Of a stretch of 25,413 nucleotides of DNA, positions 8,177 to 15,321 are shown one piece after another. Position numbers and translations under genes: made by a program. Under the pieces are notes generated by a model. It did no database searches, was not told the DNA's origin, and saw nothing but the letters and a program-made list of their open reading frames with translations. This DNA comes from JALCLA01 sp965653565. Its GTDB lineage: Bacteria; Pseudomonadota; Gammaproteobacteria; Xanthomonadales; Xanthomonadaceae. The number at the start of each line of letters is the position of its first letter. Position 1 is the first letter of the stretch. Location of the stretch: positions 1-25,413 of the forward strand of contig CBFHAI010000068.1 in assembly GCA_965653565.1 (NCBI GenBank), written 5' to 3'.

Positions 8177-9198
8177 TGCTGATCGAACTTTGCGAACGCG
8201 GCCTGATTCCCGACGCCCTGGTACGCCTGGGCATCCGTCGCCTGTGCGCGCAGCGTCTGCACGAAGAGCGCGCGGATGACGCCGTCGCCGCGTCGGAGCG
8301 TTTCCGGCGGCGGCTCGACGAACTGCGCCAGAGCCCCGTCGCGATCGAGACCGACGCCGCTAACCGCCAGCACTACGAAGTCCCGGCACGCTTTTTCGAG
8401 TTGTGTCTCGGCAAACGGCTGAAATATTCGAGCTGCCTGTACCCGCGCGGCGACGAAACACTCGACCAGGCCGAAGACGCGATGCTGCAGCTCTACGCCG
8501 ACCGCGCCGAACTGGCCGACGGCCAGCGCATCCTCGAACTCGGCTGCGGATGGGGTTCACTCACCTTGTGGATGGCCGAGCGCTATCCGAACGCGCGCAT
8601 CACCGGCGTGTCGAATTCGCACGGACAACGCGAACACATCCTCGCGCAGGCGGCGCAGCGTGGCCTGCGCAATGTCGAGATCGTCACCTGCGATGTGAAT
8701 CGGCTGGAGCTGACGCAGCGGTTCGACCGCGTGGTGTCGATCGAGATGTTCGAACACCTGCGCAACTACGCCACCCTGCTCGGCCGCATCGCGAACTGGA
8801 TGCACGACGACGCGACCTTGTTCGTGCACATTTTCTGCCATCGCGAACTGATGTACCCGTTCGAAACCGACGGCGACGACAACTGGATGGGCCGCCATTT
8901 CTTCACCGGCGGCCTGATGCCGGCAGCCGACACGCTGCTGCATTTCCAGCAGCATCTGGTGCTGCAACAGCAGTGGCGGTTATCCGGTACGCACTACGAA
9001 AAGACCGCCAATCACTGGCTCGCCAACCAGGATGCGAATCGCGACGCAGTGCTGCGCGTGCTGCAACCGGTCTACGGCCACGGCGCCGCGCGCTGGCATC
9101 AGCGCTGGCGCATGTTCTGGATGGCGTGTGCCGAGTTGTTCGGCTATGACGGCGGCAACCAGTGGCTAGTTGCGCATTATCGATTTGCGAAGCGCTGA
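8176..9198 (+). CDS. CFA/coclaurine-N-methyltransferase-like SAM methyltransferase
   Basis: A 340-residue class I methyltransferase, last gene of the lipid operon. NRQHYEVPARFFELCLG (63-79), YSSCLYP (84-90), ILELGCGWGSLTLW (119-132), the post-I strand ITGVSNSHGQREHI and SIEMFEHLRNY (188-198) followed by FVHIFCHREL are close in pattern to plant coclaurine N-methyltransferase, a CFA-superfamily branch. It keeps the Glu-His pair that the first methyltransferase has lost, so the two are not recent duplicates. The substrate is unknown; an acyl-lipid acceptor is inferred from context. The 63-bp gap to DUF1295 has no ribosome binding site and ends in heptamer repeats, yet the N-terminal helix (ERGLIPDALVRLGIRRL) looks intact for the family. 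Confidence 0.88.
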   Translation: MLIELCERGLIPDALVRLGIRRLCAQRLHEERADDAVAASERFRRRLDELRQSPVAIETDAANRQHYEVPARFFELCLGKRLKYSSCLYPRGDETLDQAEDAMLQLYADRAELADGQRILELGCGWGSLTLWMAERYPNARITGVSNSHGQREHILAQAAQRGLRNVEIVTCDVNRLELTQRFDRVVSIEMFEHLRNYATLLGRIANWMHDDATLFVHIFCHRELMYPFETDGDDNWMGRHFFTGGLMPAADTLLHFQQHLVLQQQWRLSGTHYEKTANHWLANQDANRDAVLRVLQPVYGHGAARWHQRWRMFWMACAELFGYDGGNQWLVAHYRFAKR

Positions 9199-9219
9199 GT
9201 TGCGGGGCGCTGGACGCGC

Positions 9220-9299
9220 GGGGAATCGGGATTCGAGAGAAAAGCGAAGCGAACCCGGGCTCTTGATCTACTCCCGACTCCCCATTCCCGATTCCCCAC
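9220..9299. repeat. Heptamer-based inverted repeat, copy 1
   Basis: The left arm GGGGAATCGGG (9220-9230) is the exact reverse complement of CCCGATTCCCC (9287-9297). The right arm extends as four heptamers from 9272 (TCCCGAC, TCCCCAT, TCCCGAT, TCCCCAC); the left arm has only about two. The 40-nt centre is unrelated to the other copies. It lies between the lipid operon's stop and the facing small secreted gene, so it could fold as a hairpin at both transcript ends. A short TAATCCC-TAACCCC remnant follows at 9319-9332. Confidence 0.75.
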
Positions 9300-9335
9300 G
9301 CACGTGCGCGCCAGCTACTAATCCCTAACCCCGCG

Positions 9336-9809
9336 CTATTCCTTGACCGCCTGCGCCGCATCAGCCGCCGGCGTCGCCACCGGCACCGCGGCAGCCGCCG
9401 GATCCGGCGCCTTGCCTTTCGCCACGCGCACGCCGCGGCTCTTCATCCACGCGTCGAACTGGTCGGCGGTGAACTTGGTGCCTTTCTGCATGTTGTAGCG
9501 CCAAGGCGTGTTGTCGAACTGGGTGCGCGGTTTGTAGTTGGCGAATTCGTCCTTGACGCAGGATTCGAGCCGCAGGCGCAGCAGCACCACGTCGAGCGCC
9601 AGCGATTCGTCGCGGCTTTCGTTCAACAGCACGTGCGGCAGGCCGACCATCACCGGGCGTCCGGCCAGACCCGCAACGATCGGCGGCACCGGCGTGCTGC
9701 GCACCGGCAGCGGCGAGGAAGCGTCGATCGAGCTGCACGAGACGGCGGCGTTCGCCAGCGCCGGGACCAGCAGCAGCGGAAACAGGCAGAGCAAAGCGGT
9801 CGTGCGCAT
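9336..9809 (-). CDS. Small secreted protein of unknown function
   Basis: A 157-residue protein with an ATG preceded by AGGTGA about 8 nt upstream. Residues 1-21 are a clear signal peptide with cleavage after A-N-A, giving a mature periplasmic or secreted protein starting AVSCSSIDASS. Two cysteines of the mature part (near residues 25 and 84) could form a disulfide. The middle (VMVGLPHVLLNESRDESLAL, then TPWRYNMQKGTKFTADQF) looks folded. The last 30 residues are Ala/Pro-rich and probably disordered. I recognise no family. It has heptamer repeats on both sides and is separated from ompA by a terminator, so it is probably a single-gene unit. Confidence 0.8.
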   Translation of the reverse strand: MRTTALLCLFPLLLVPALANAAVSCSSIDASSPLPVRSTPVPPIVAGLAGRPVMVGLPHVLLNESRDESLALDVVLLRLRLESCVKDEFANYKPRTQFDNTPWRYNMQKGTKFTADQFDAWMKSRGVRVAKGKAPDPAAAAVPVATPAADAAQAVKE

Positions 9810-9897
9810 CGCGCGTCACCTACGGGGGCATTGCGCCGCAGTGTAGGAGTGCGGTGCGCCGACGGCAACCCGGCAAGCGTGCTCGCCGTCACGCCGT

Positions 9898-9981
9898 GTG
9901 ATTCGGTGTGCGGGATTCGGTGTGCGGGATGGGGAATCGGGGATGGGGAATCGGGGATGGGGAATCGGGAATTGGGAATCG
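9898..9981. repeat. 14-bp tandem repeat array, six units
   Basis: Six consecutive 14-bp units, each two heptamers. Units 1-2 are G(T/G)GATTCGGTGTGC, units 3-5 are identical GGGATGGGGAATCG (9926-9967), and unit 6 is GGAATTGGGAATCG. The array lies 89 bp upstream of the start codon of the small secreted gene at 9336-9809. Identical central units point to recent slippage, so copy number may vary between strains. Confidence 0.9.
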
Positions 9982-10047
9982 GGAGAGAGCAGGGTCGGTT
10001 TTCGCGGTACCGATGCAGGCGGTCTTTCCCGACTCCCGATTCCCCGC
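9968..10047. repeat. Heptamer-based inverted repeat, copy 2
   Basis: The right-hand end of the 14-bp array (GGGAATCGGGA at 9974-9984) faces three inverted heptamers at 10027-10047 (TCCCGAC, TCCCGAT, TCCCCGC) across a 42-nt unrelated centre. The layout is the same as copies 1 and 3. The 363-bp stretch 9810-10172 holds only this element, the tandem array and the ompA terminator; I see no gene in it. Confidence 0.7.
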
Positions 10048-10110
10048 GCCGAACGTCGCGATGCCAGCCCGTGCAGTCGCGACCTGCCGCCGCGTCGCTG
10101 AATGCGGGAT

Positions 10111-10145
10111 CCGAAAAGAGAAAGCCCGGCACGAGGCCGGGCTTT
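10111..10145 (-). terminator. Rho-independent terminator of ompA
   Basis: AAAGCCCGGC (10121-10130) and GCCGGGCTTT (10136-10145) form a perfect 10-bp stem with a 5-nt loop. On the minus strand it is followed by TTTCTCTTTT-like sequence. It lies 27 bp past the ompA stop codon. Confidence 0.88.
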
Positions 10146-10172
10146 CCTTGCTGCACTTGCTCTACGTCAGGA

Positions 10173-11267
10173 TCAATTCTGGACGTTGAGTTCCGTGCGG
10201 CGGTTGGTTTCGCTCTTGCAGCCCGGGAAGGCATCACCCAGCGACTCGAGCGGACGGCTCTCGCCGTAACCGTTCGGGCCCGCCAGACGGCCGGCGTCGA
10301 TGCCGTTGGCCGTCAGGTAGTCGTACACCGCACGCGAGCGGCGATCGGACAGGCTCTGGTTGTACTCATCGGAACCGCATTCGTCGGTGTGGCCGGCGAC
10401 TTCGACGCGCAGATCCGGGTACTGCTTGAGCACCGAGATGGCTTCGTCGAGGGTGGCGATGGCGTCCGGACGCAGCGTCGACTTGTCGAAGTCGAAGTTC
10501 ACGCCGCGCAGGTCGATCGTCACCGGCACCGGGCAGCCGTCCGGACCGATGGTCTGGCCAGCCGTGCTGTTCGGGCACTTGTCGTCGCAGTTGTTGACGC
10601 CGTCGCCGTCGTCATCCATGTCGGCGCAGGTGGACTGCGTGACGGTTTCTTCGGTCTGGGTTTCTTCGACGACGACCGCACGATCCGGTTCCGGTCCGAG
10701 CGCCACGACGACGCCGACCGACGCGATGAAGTCGGTGAACGAGTCGTTGTCTTCCAGGCCGCTGCGATCGTCGAAATCGGTGCGGAAGCCCATTTCGGCA
10801 CGCAGGTCGGTGCGGCCGTAGTCGGCCTGCAGACCGAAGCCGCCGTGCACTTCGAGCTCGGTGCCTTCGCGATCGATCGGACGGCCGCCGTTGAGATTCG
10901 GATATTCGTCTTCATGACGCAGCGCGCCAACGCCGAAGGCGATGTACGGCCACCAGTTGCGCTCTTCGCGAATGAAGTGGTAACGGCCGGTCAGGTCGAT
11001 GCCGTACTGGCTCCACAGCAGATCGTCTTCGAGGTTCTTGTTGGGGTTGGTCGAGTTCAGGCCGACTTCCCACGACCAGTTCGGCGCGAAGAACTTGCCG
11101 AAGCCGACCTTGTAGATCGCCGAATCCTGCAGGCCGCGCTCGCCGTCGAACAGCACGACGCCGAGATCGCCACTCACGTACCAACGGTCGTCGTACTCCT
11201 GCGCGGCAGCGGCCTGGGCAAAGCCAAGCGCTCCGAGGAGGGCACAACACAGGAGTTTCTTGTTCAT
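10173..11267 (-). CDS. ompA: OmpA-family outer membrane porin / peptidoglycan anchor
   Basis: A 364-residue outer membrane protein. Residues 1-22 are a signal peptide (MNKKLLCCALLGALGFAQ, cleavage after A-A-A before QEYDD). Residues about 25-200 are an OmpA-like eight-strand barrel (EYDDRWYVSGDLGVVLFDG at the start, FIASVGVVVALG at the end). A short acidic linker with thrombospondin-type-3 calcium repeats follows (DMDDDGDGVNNCDDKCP and IGPDGCP). The C-terminal OmpA domain binds peptidoglycan: FDFDKSTLRPDA, VEVAGHTDECGSDEYNQ and LSDRRSRAVYDYL contain the usual Asp and Arg ligands for diaminopimelate. AGGAG at 11274-11278 sets the start. It has its own terminator and an A/T-rich upstream region, suggesting strong independent expression. 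Confidence 0.95.
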   Translation of the reverse strand: MNKKLLCCALLGALGFAQAAAAQEYDDRWYVSGDLGVVLFDGERGLQDSAIYKVGFGKFFAPNWSWEVGLNSTNPNKNLEDDLLWSQYGIDLTGRYHFIREERNWWPYIAFGVGALRHEDEYPNLNGGRPIDREGTELEVHGGFGLQADYGRTDLRAEMGFRTDFDDRSGLEDNDSFTDFIASVGVVVALGPEPDRAVVVEETQTEETVTQSTCADMDDDGDGVNNCDDKCPNSTAGQTIGPDGCPVPVTIDLRGVNFDFDKSTLRPDAIATLDEAISVLKQYPDLRVEVAGHTDECGSDEYNQSLSDRRSRAVYDYLTANGIDAGRLAGPNGYGESRPLESLGDAFPGCKSETNRRTELNVQN

Positions 11268-11415
11268 CGTCTGCTCCTAAAAATAAATTCTTCAACTAAC
11301 ACAAAAACGCCTATCCCCTGAAAATGTCGACAGCCAGCAGGCAGCTATCTCGTTCAGTCTACTACGCGAATTGTGAAAAGTGTTAACGCAAATATAACCT
11401 GTCTGAACAAACGAT
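11268..11415 (-). promoter_or_regulatory. A/T-rich upstream region of ompA
   Basis: This 148-bp gap between the prpD stop and the ompA start is markedly more A/T-rich than anything around it, with TATATT-like and TTAACA-like hexamers on the minus strand. I cannot find a pair at canonical spacing, so I place only the region, not a promoter. Confidence 0.4.
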
Positions 11416-12864
11416 TTAGTGTGTAAAAAGTGCAAGGAACTCGTGGATCGGGGTCGCTTCGAAGCGCGCCGGGTTCTGCGTCAGCTCCAGGATCTGGCGG
11501 ACGCGGCGGGCCGGCAGGTGGCCGGCGAGCGCATCCTCGAACTTCTTGACCAGCACCGGAATGCCCTCGCTGCGGCGGTTGCGGTGGCCGATCGGGTAAT
11601 CGATCGAGACCTTTTCGGTTTTGCTGCCGTCCTTGAAGAAAACCTGGATCGAGTTGCCGATATAGCGCTTGTCCGGATCGAAATAATCCTTGGTGAACTG
11701 CGGGTTTTCCTTCACCGTCATTTTTTCGCGCAGCGAATCGATGCGCGGGTCGGCGGCGATATCGTCGTTATAGTCGTCGGCGGTCAGGCGGCCGAAGATC
11801 ATCGGCACCGCGATCATGTATTGCAGGCAGTGGTCGCGGTCGGCGTAGTTCGACAGCGGGCCGGTCTTGTCGATGATGCGCACGCCGGCTTCCTGGGTCT
11901 CGATTTCGATGCGCTCGATCTGGTCGATCCGGCCGGCGACCTGCGGGTGCAGCTGCATCGCGCACTCAACCGCCGTCTGGGCGTGGAATTCGGCCGGGTA
12001 GCTGATCTTGAACAGCACGTTTTCCATCACGTAGCTGCCGAACGGGCGCTCGAATTCGAACTGCTTGCCCTTGAAGGCCACGTCGTAGAAGCCCCAGGTT
12101 TTCGCGCTCAGCGCACTCGGGTAGCCGACCACGCCCTTGATCGCGTTGAAGGCGTGCGTGACGGCGCGGCGGCAGGCGTCGCCGGCGGCCCAGCTCTTGC
12201 GCGGGCCGGTGTTGGGCGCATGGCGGTAGGTGCGCAGCACGCCGTTGTCGATCCAGCTGTGCGAGACGGCGGTGACGACGTCCTCGCGGCTGCCGCCGAG
12301 CATCGCGGTGGCGACCGCGGTCGAGGCCAGACGCACCAGGATGACGTGATCGAGGCCGACGCGGTTGAACGAGTTCTTCAGCGCATAGCAGCCCTGGATT
12401 TCATGCGCCTTGATGGCCCAGCCGAGCACGTCGCGCACGGTGAGGGTCTTGCTGCCGGTGGCGGCATGCTGCCGGCCGAGGTAATCGGCCACGGCCAGGA
12501 TCGCGCCGAGATTGTCGGAAGGATGGCCCCATTCGGCCGCCAGCCAGGTGTCGTTGAAGTCGAGCCAGCGCACCTGCACGCCGATGTTGTAGGCGGCCTG
12601 CACCGGATCGAGTTCGAACGAGGTGCCCGGCACGCGGGCGCCGCCGGGCATGGTGGCGCCGGGCACGATCGGGCCCAGATGCTTCACGCATTCCGGAAAC
12701 TTCATCGCCAGCATGGCGCAGCCGAGCGAATCCATCAGCATGTAGCGCGCGGTCTGGAAGGCTTCGAGCGAGGGCTCGTAGTAGCCGCAGACGTAGTCGG
12801 CGATGTCGACCATCGGCTGGTCGGGATCGGGGCGCTTGGCGGAGCGGATGTCGTGGTGGCTCAT
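11416..12864 (-). CDS. prpD: 2-methylcitrate dehydratase (MmgE/PrpD family)
   Basis: A 482-residue cytosolic enzyme matching PrpD in length (E. coli 483). It dehydrates 2-methylcitrate to 2-methyl-cis-aconitate in propionyl-CoA degradation. PrpD landmarks are ARYMLMDSLGCAMLAMKFPE near residue 40, VRWLDFNDTWLAAEWGHPSD with its conserved Asp/Asn/Thr cluster near 98-117, GRKSWAAGDACRRAV-like GPRKSWAAGDACRRA near 220, and SYPAEFHAQTAVECA near 290. It is intact but lies about 7 kb from prpC and prpB in the same orientation, without acnD or prpF nearby. No clear Shine-Dalgarno precedes the ATG; a downstream Met18 is a weaker alternative. Confidence 0.94.
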   Translation of the reverse strand: MSHHDIRSAKRPDPDQPMVDIADYVCGYYEPSLEAFQTARYMLMDSLGCAMLAMKFPECVKHLGPIVPGATMPGGARVPGTSFELDPVQAAYNIGVQVRWLDFNDTWLAAEWGHPSDNLGAILAVADYLGRQHAATGSKTLTVRDVLGWAIKAHEIQGCYALKNSFNRVGLDHVILVRLASTAVATAMLGGSREDVVTAVSHSWIDNGVLRTYRHAPNTGPRKSWAAGDACRRAVTHAFNAIKGVVGYPSALSAKTWGFYDVAFKGKQFEFERPFGSYVMENVLFKISYPAEFHAQTAVECAMQLHPQVAGRIDQIERIEIETQEAGVRIIDKTGPLSNYADRDHCLQYMIAVPMIFGRLTADDYNDDIAADPRIDSLREKMTVKENPQFTKDYFDPDKRYIGNSIQVFFKDGSKTEKVSIDYPIGHRNRRSEGIPVLVKKFEDALAGHLPARRVRQILELTQNPARFEATPIHEFLALFTH

Positions 12865-12978
12865 GGGGGTCGGCGGCCTGGAGAGGGGAAGCCGCGCATT
12901 TTGCCAGAAGCCGCGCCCGCTCCCTACCGGCGCGAGCGCGTACCGCGATTTTCAGATTGCTGACTCAGCCTGGGCGAC

Positions 12979-13785
12979 TCAGCTCAAACGCGGCGCCAGG
13001 AACATCGCGATGCGATCGAGCACCGAGCCGTCGCGCAGCACATCGCGATGGCCCAGGCCGTGGGTGGCGACCAGTTCGCCCTGCACGGCGGCCGCGATGC
13101 GCTCGCCGTCGGCGAACGGGATGACGGCATCGTCGCGATCGTGCACCACCAGCAATGCACCTTTCAGCGCTGCGCCCAGGCGCGTGATGTCGATGCCATC
13201 CACCGGTTCGCCGGCATGGCGCTGCATCTGTGCGATGAAGGCGCGCGCCGCACGCGTCGGCAAGCCGAAACCGCGACTCAGCCGCCGCAGCACGTCCGGC
13301 AGGCCGGCGGGCGCCGAGATCGAGACGCTGCGCGTGACCCGCAGGCCGCGCGATTGGGCCAGCAGAATCGCCGCGCCGCCCATCGAATGGCCGACCACGC
13401 CGTGCAGCGGGCCGAGTTCCGACGCGGCTTCGACCAGCGCATCGGCGAACACCACCGGATTGGCTTCCGCGCCCGGGCTGCGGCCGTGCGCCGGCGCATC
13501 GAGCGCGATCAGCTGGTAGCCGCGCGCCGCAAGCCGTTCTCCCAGCCCGCGGAACTGCGAAGCGCGCCCTTCCCAGCCGTGCAGCGCCAGGATGCGCGGA
13601 CCGCCCTGGCCCCAGCGCAGGCCAGCCAACCCGAAACGGAACGTGATCGGTTCGGCGCCCGGCGGCAGCGCGCGCAGCGGCGCCCGCAGCGGGCGGGTGG
13701 CGAGGCGGCGCGCCAGCCGCGCGGCGGTGGCCGGCAGCAAGCTGCCGAGAATCCGGCCGAGGGTTTTTAGGGTGGACGGTGTCAT
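12979..13785 (-). CDS. Alpha/beta hydrolase
   Basis: A 268-residue serine hydrolase of the alpha/beta fold. The oxyanion region is ILALHGWEGRASQF near residue 65, the nucleophile elbow is GHSMGG with Ser134, the acid is Asp218 or Asp219 in VVHDRDDAVIPF, and the base is His246 in THGLGHRDVL. The first 40 residues are basic and Leu/Ala-rich, possibly a membrane-associated helix rather than a signal peptide. The substrate is unknown; esters or lactones are the usual range. GAGG sits about 6 nt before the ATG. It is divergent from the HxlR regulator, with two dyads in the 89-bp gap, so it is the probable target of that regulator. Confidence 0.88.
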   Translation of the reverse strand: MTPSTLKTLGRILGSLLPATAARLARRLATRPLRAPLRALPPGAEPITFRFGLAGLRWGQGGPRILALHGWEGRASQFRGLGERLAARGYQLIALDAPAHGRSPGAEANPVVFADALVEAASELGPLHGVVGHSMGGAAILLAQSRGLRVTRSVSISAPAGLPDVLRRLSRGFGLPTRAARAFIAQMQRHAGEPVDGIDITRLGAALKGALLVVHDRDDAVIPFADGERIAAAVQGELVATHGLGHRDVLRDGSVLDRIAMFLAPRLS

Positions 13786-13797
13786 GGGAGGCCTCGA

Positions 13798-13820
13798 TTC
13801 GGTTTTGCAATGAAACCGAA
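13798..13820. promoter_or_regulatory. Candidate HxlR operator: 8-bp inverted repeat, 7-nt spacer
   Basis: TTCGGTTT (13798-13805) and AAACCGAA (13813-13820) are perfect inverted repeats around TGCAATG. The site is 13-35 bp upstream of the hydrolase start codon, where a dimeric winged-helix regulator would block transcription. Assignment to HxlR rests on position and symmetry only. Confidence 0.6.
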
Positions 13821-13838
13821 ATCAGGCTAGCACTATCG

Positions 13839-13853
13839 GTTGCTTGAAGCAAC
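13839..13853. promoter_or_regulatory. Second dyad in the HxlR/hydrolase gap
   Basis: GTTGCTT-G-AAGCAAC is a perfect 15-bp palindrome with one central base, 21 bp upstream of the HxlR-family start codon. It is a plausible autoregulatory site; its half-site differs from the other dyad in this gap. Confidence 0.5.
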
Positions 13854-13874
13854 TCAATCCGGCAGACTCGCGGC

Positions 13875-14369
13875 ATGAAACGCGTGTCCTTCTGCGACAT
13901 CCCCTGCCCCGTGGCGCAGACCCTCGAACTGGTCGGCGAGTGGTGGACGCTGCTGATCGTGCGCGAGGCTTTCCTCGGCCGGCGCCGCTTCGTCGAGTTC
14001 CAGCAGCACTTGGGCATTGCACGCAACGTGCTCAGCTCGCGGCTGCGCAAGCTGGTGGCCGAAGGCATCCTGGAACGCCGCGCCTCGCAGACCGACGCCC
14101 GCGAAGGCGAATACCGGCTCACGCCGAAAGGCCGCGACCTGATGCCGGTGCTGCTGGCGCTGGCGCAGTGGGGCGAGAAGTGGATCTACGAAGGCAAGAG
14201 TCCGCTGCGCTATCAGAACCGCCACACCGGCAGCGAACTGGCACCGCTCGCCGCGCACGATCGCGACGGCGTGCAACTGGGCCCGCGCGATCTGGAAATC
14301 GTGCGGCTCGACGAGCCCGACACCGACCGGCCTATTGCAAGCGCGGCTCGCCGCGCAAACGCTCGATGA
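13875..14369 (+). CDS. HxlR-family winged-helix transcriptional regulator
   Basis: A 164-residue DNA-binding regulator. The HxlR domain spans about residues 7-105: CPVAQTLELVGEWWTLLIVREAF, then RRFVEFQQHLGIARNVLSSRLRKLVAEGILERR as the recognition helix and wing, and YRLTPKGRDLMPVLLALAQWGEKW as the dimerisation helix. Cys7 and Cys11 sit where redox- or electrophile-sensing HxlR proteins (YodB, HypR) carry a reactive cysteine, so quinone or electrophile sensing is possible but unproven. The C-terminal 45 residues are poorly conserved-looking. The start at 13875 has a weak ribosome site. The 3' end overlaps the facing LysR gene by 38 bp. Confidence 0.92.
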   Translation: MKRVSFCDIPCPVAQTLELVGEWWTLLIVREAFLGRRRFVEFQQHLGIARNVLSSRLRKLVAEGILERRASQTDAREGEYRLTPKGRDLMPVLLALAQWGEKWIYEGKSPLRYQNRHTGSELAPLAAHDRDGVQLGPRDLEIVRLDEPDTDRPIASAARRANAR

Positions 14370-15228
14370 GGTAGTCGGAGAACGCCCGGATGCGCGCTAC
14401 GCGGCGCAGATCCGGATGGGTGAGGATCCACAGCGTGGCCGGAAATACCGGCTGCATCGGGAACAATCGCACCAGGCCGCTGCGCCACTGGTCGTTCGGC
14501 AACAGGGAAATGCCCAGACCGGCCACGGTGAGCGCGGCCATCGTGTTCAACTCATTGGCGCGCGCCACGATGCGCTCGTTCGGCAGCGCGCGTTCCATCC
14601 ACGCGAACGGCGCCACGCGCAGGAAGCTCGCTTCGGCGCCGATCAATGCGTGGTTGGCGAGATCGTCCATCGATTCGGGCCGTGGGTGCTTTTGCAGATA
14701 GCGCTCGCCCGCGCACACCCACCACGTCAGTTCGCACACCTTGCGGCCGATCAGGTATTCGGGCGGCCTGGACGTCGCCCGCACCGCGAGATCGGCTTCG
14801 CGGCGGGCCAGGTCGTAGTCGCGATCGCCGACCGCGATTTCGACGCAGATGCCGGGATAACGCGCGGCGAATTCCGGCAGGTAGCCCGCAATGTAGTCGG
14901 ACGCCAGGTTCGGCGCGGTGGTCAGCCGGATGCGGCCCGACAGGCGTACGTCGGTGCCGGCGGCGCGACGCGCGAGAGCGTTGGCGGCTTCATCCATGCG
15001 CGCGGCTTCGGCCAGCACGTCTTCGCCTGCGGCGGTCGGCAGGTAGCCATCGGGCAGGCGCTCGAACACCCGCAGGCCGAGGCGCGTCTCGGCCTGCTGC
15101 AGGCGGCGGAAAACGGTGGAGTGATTGACCCCGAGCCTCCGCGCTGCGCCGGCCAAAGTCCGCTCGCGGCCGATCGCCAGCAAGTAGCGCAGGTCTTCCC
15201 AATCGAACGTTTGCAATTCTGCATTCAT
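14332..15228 (-). CDS. LysR-family transcriptional regulator
   Basis: A 298-residue regulator. Residues 1 to about 60 form the winged helix-turn-helix (DLRYLLAIGRERTLAGAARRLGVNHSTVFRRLQQAETRLG), followed by the periplasmic-binding-like effector domain (GRIRLTTAPNLASDYIAGYL to LLPNDQWRSGLVRLF). The HTH has V-N-H-S-T-V-F-R-R in place of the commoner Q-P-A-V-S-R-Q, a subgroup of LysR proteins I associate with gammaproteobacterial single-target regulators. I start at Met 15228; another in-frame Met at 15273 would add 15 residues and run through the dyad upstream. It is divergent from doxX and the dioxygenase-family gene, its likely targets. Confidence 0.92.
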   Translation of the reverse strand: MNAELQTFDWEDLRYLLAIGRERTLAGAARRLGVNHSTVFRRLQQAETRLGLRVFERLPDGYLPTAAGEDVLAEAARMDEAANALARRAAGTDVRLSGRIRLTTAPNLASDYIAGYLPEFAARYPGICVEIAVGDRDYDLARREADLAVRATSRPPEYLIGRKVCELTWWVCAGERYLQKHPRPESMDDLANHALIGAEASFLRVAPFAWMERALPNERIVARANELNTMAALTVAGLGISLLPNDQWRSGLVRLFPMQPVFPATLWILTHPDLRRVARIRAFSDYLIERLRGEPRLQ

Positions 15229-15231
15229 GGC

Positions 15232-15266
15232 TTGCCGATTTTGTCGATTTACTTGCGAATCGGCAA
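15232..15266. promoter_or_regulatory. Candidate LysR binding dyad
   Basis: TTGCCGATT (15232-15240) and AATCGGCAA (15258-15266) are perfect 9-bp inverted repeats with a 17-nt spacer. A nested GATT-N8-AATC dyad (15246-15261) shares the right arm. It lies 4 bp upstream of the LysR start and 56 bp before doxX, the usual place for a recognition site that both autorepresses and activates the divergent gene. Confidence 0.6.
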
Positions 15267-15321
15267 ATCCCACACTGATCGCACTCCCGGAATGTTCCGG
15301 GCGAAGTCAAAGGAGACTTCC

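Noticed and set aside
9633..11321. 562-codon plus-strand frame across ompA and the repeats
   Set aside because: It runs antisense to ompA and through the repeat array and ompA terminator; composition is that of a shadow frame.
11419..12963. 514-codon plus-strand frame opposite prpD
   Set aside because: Exact antisense shadow of prpD, no recognisable domain or ribosome site.
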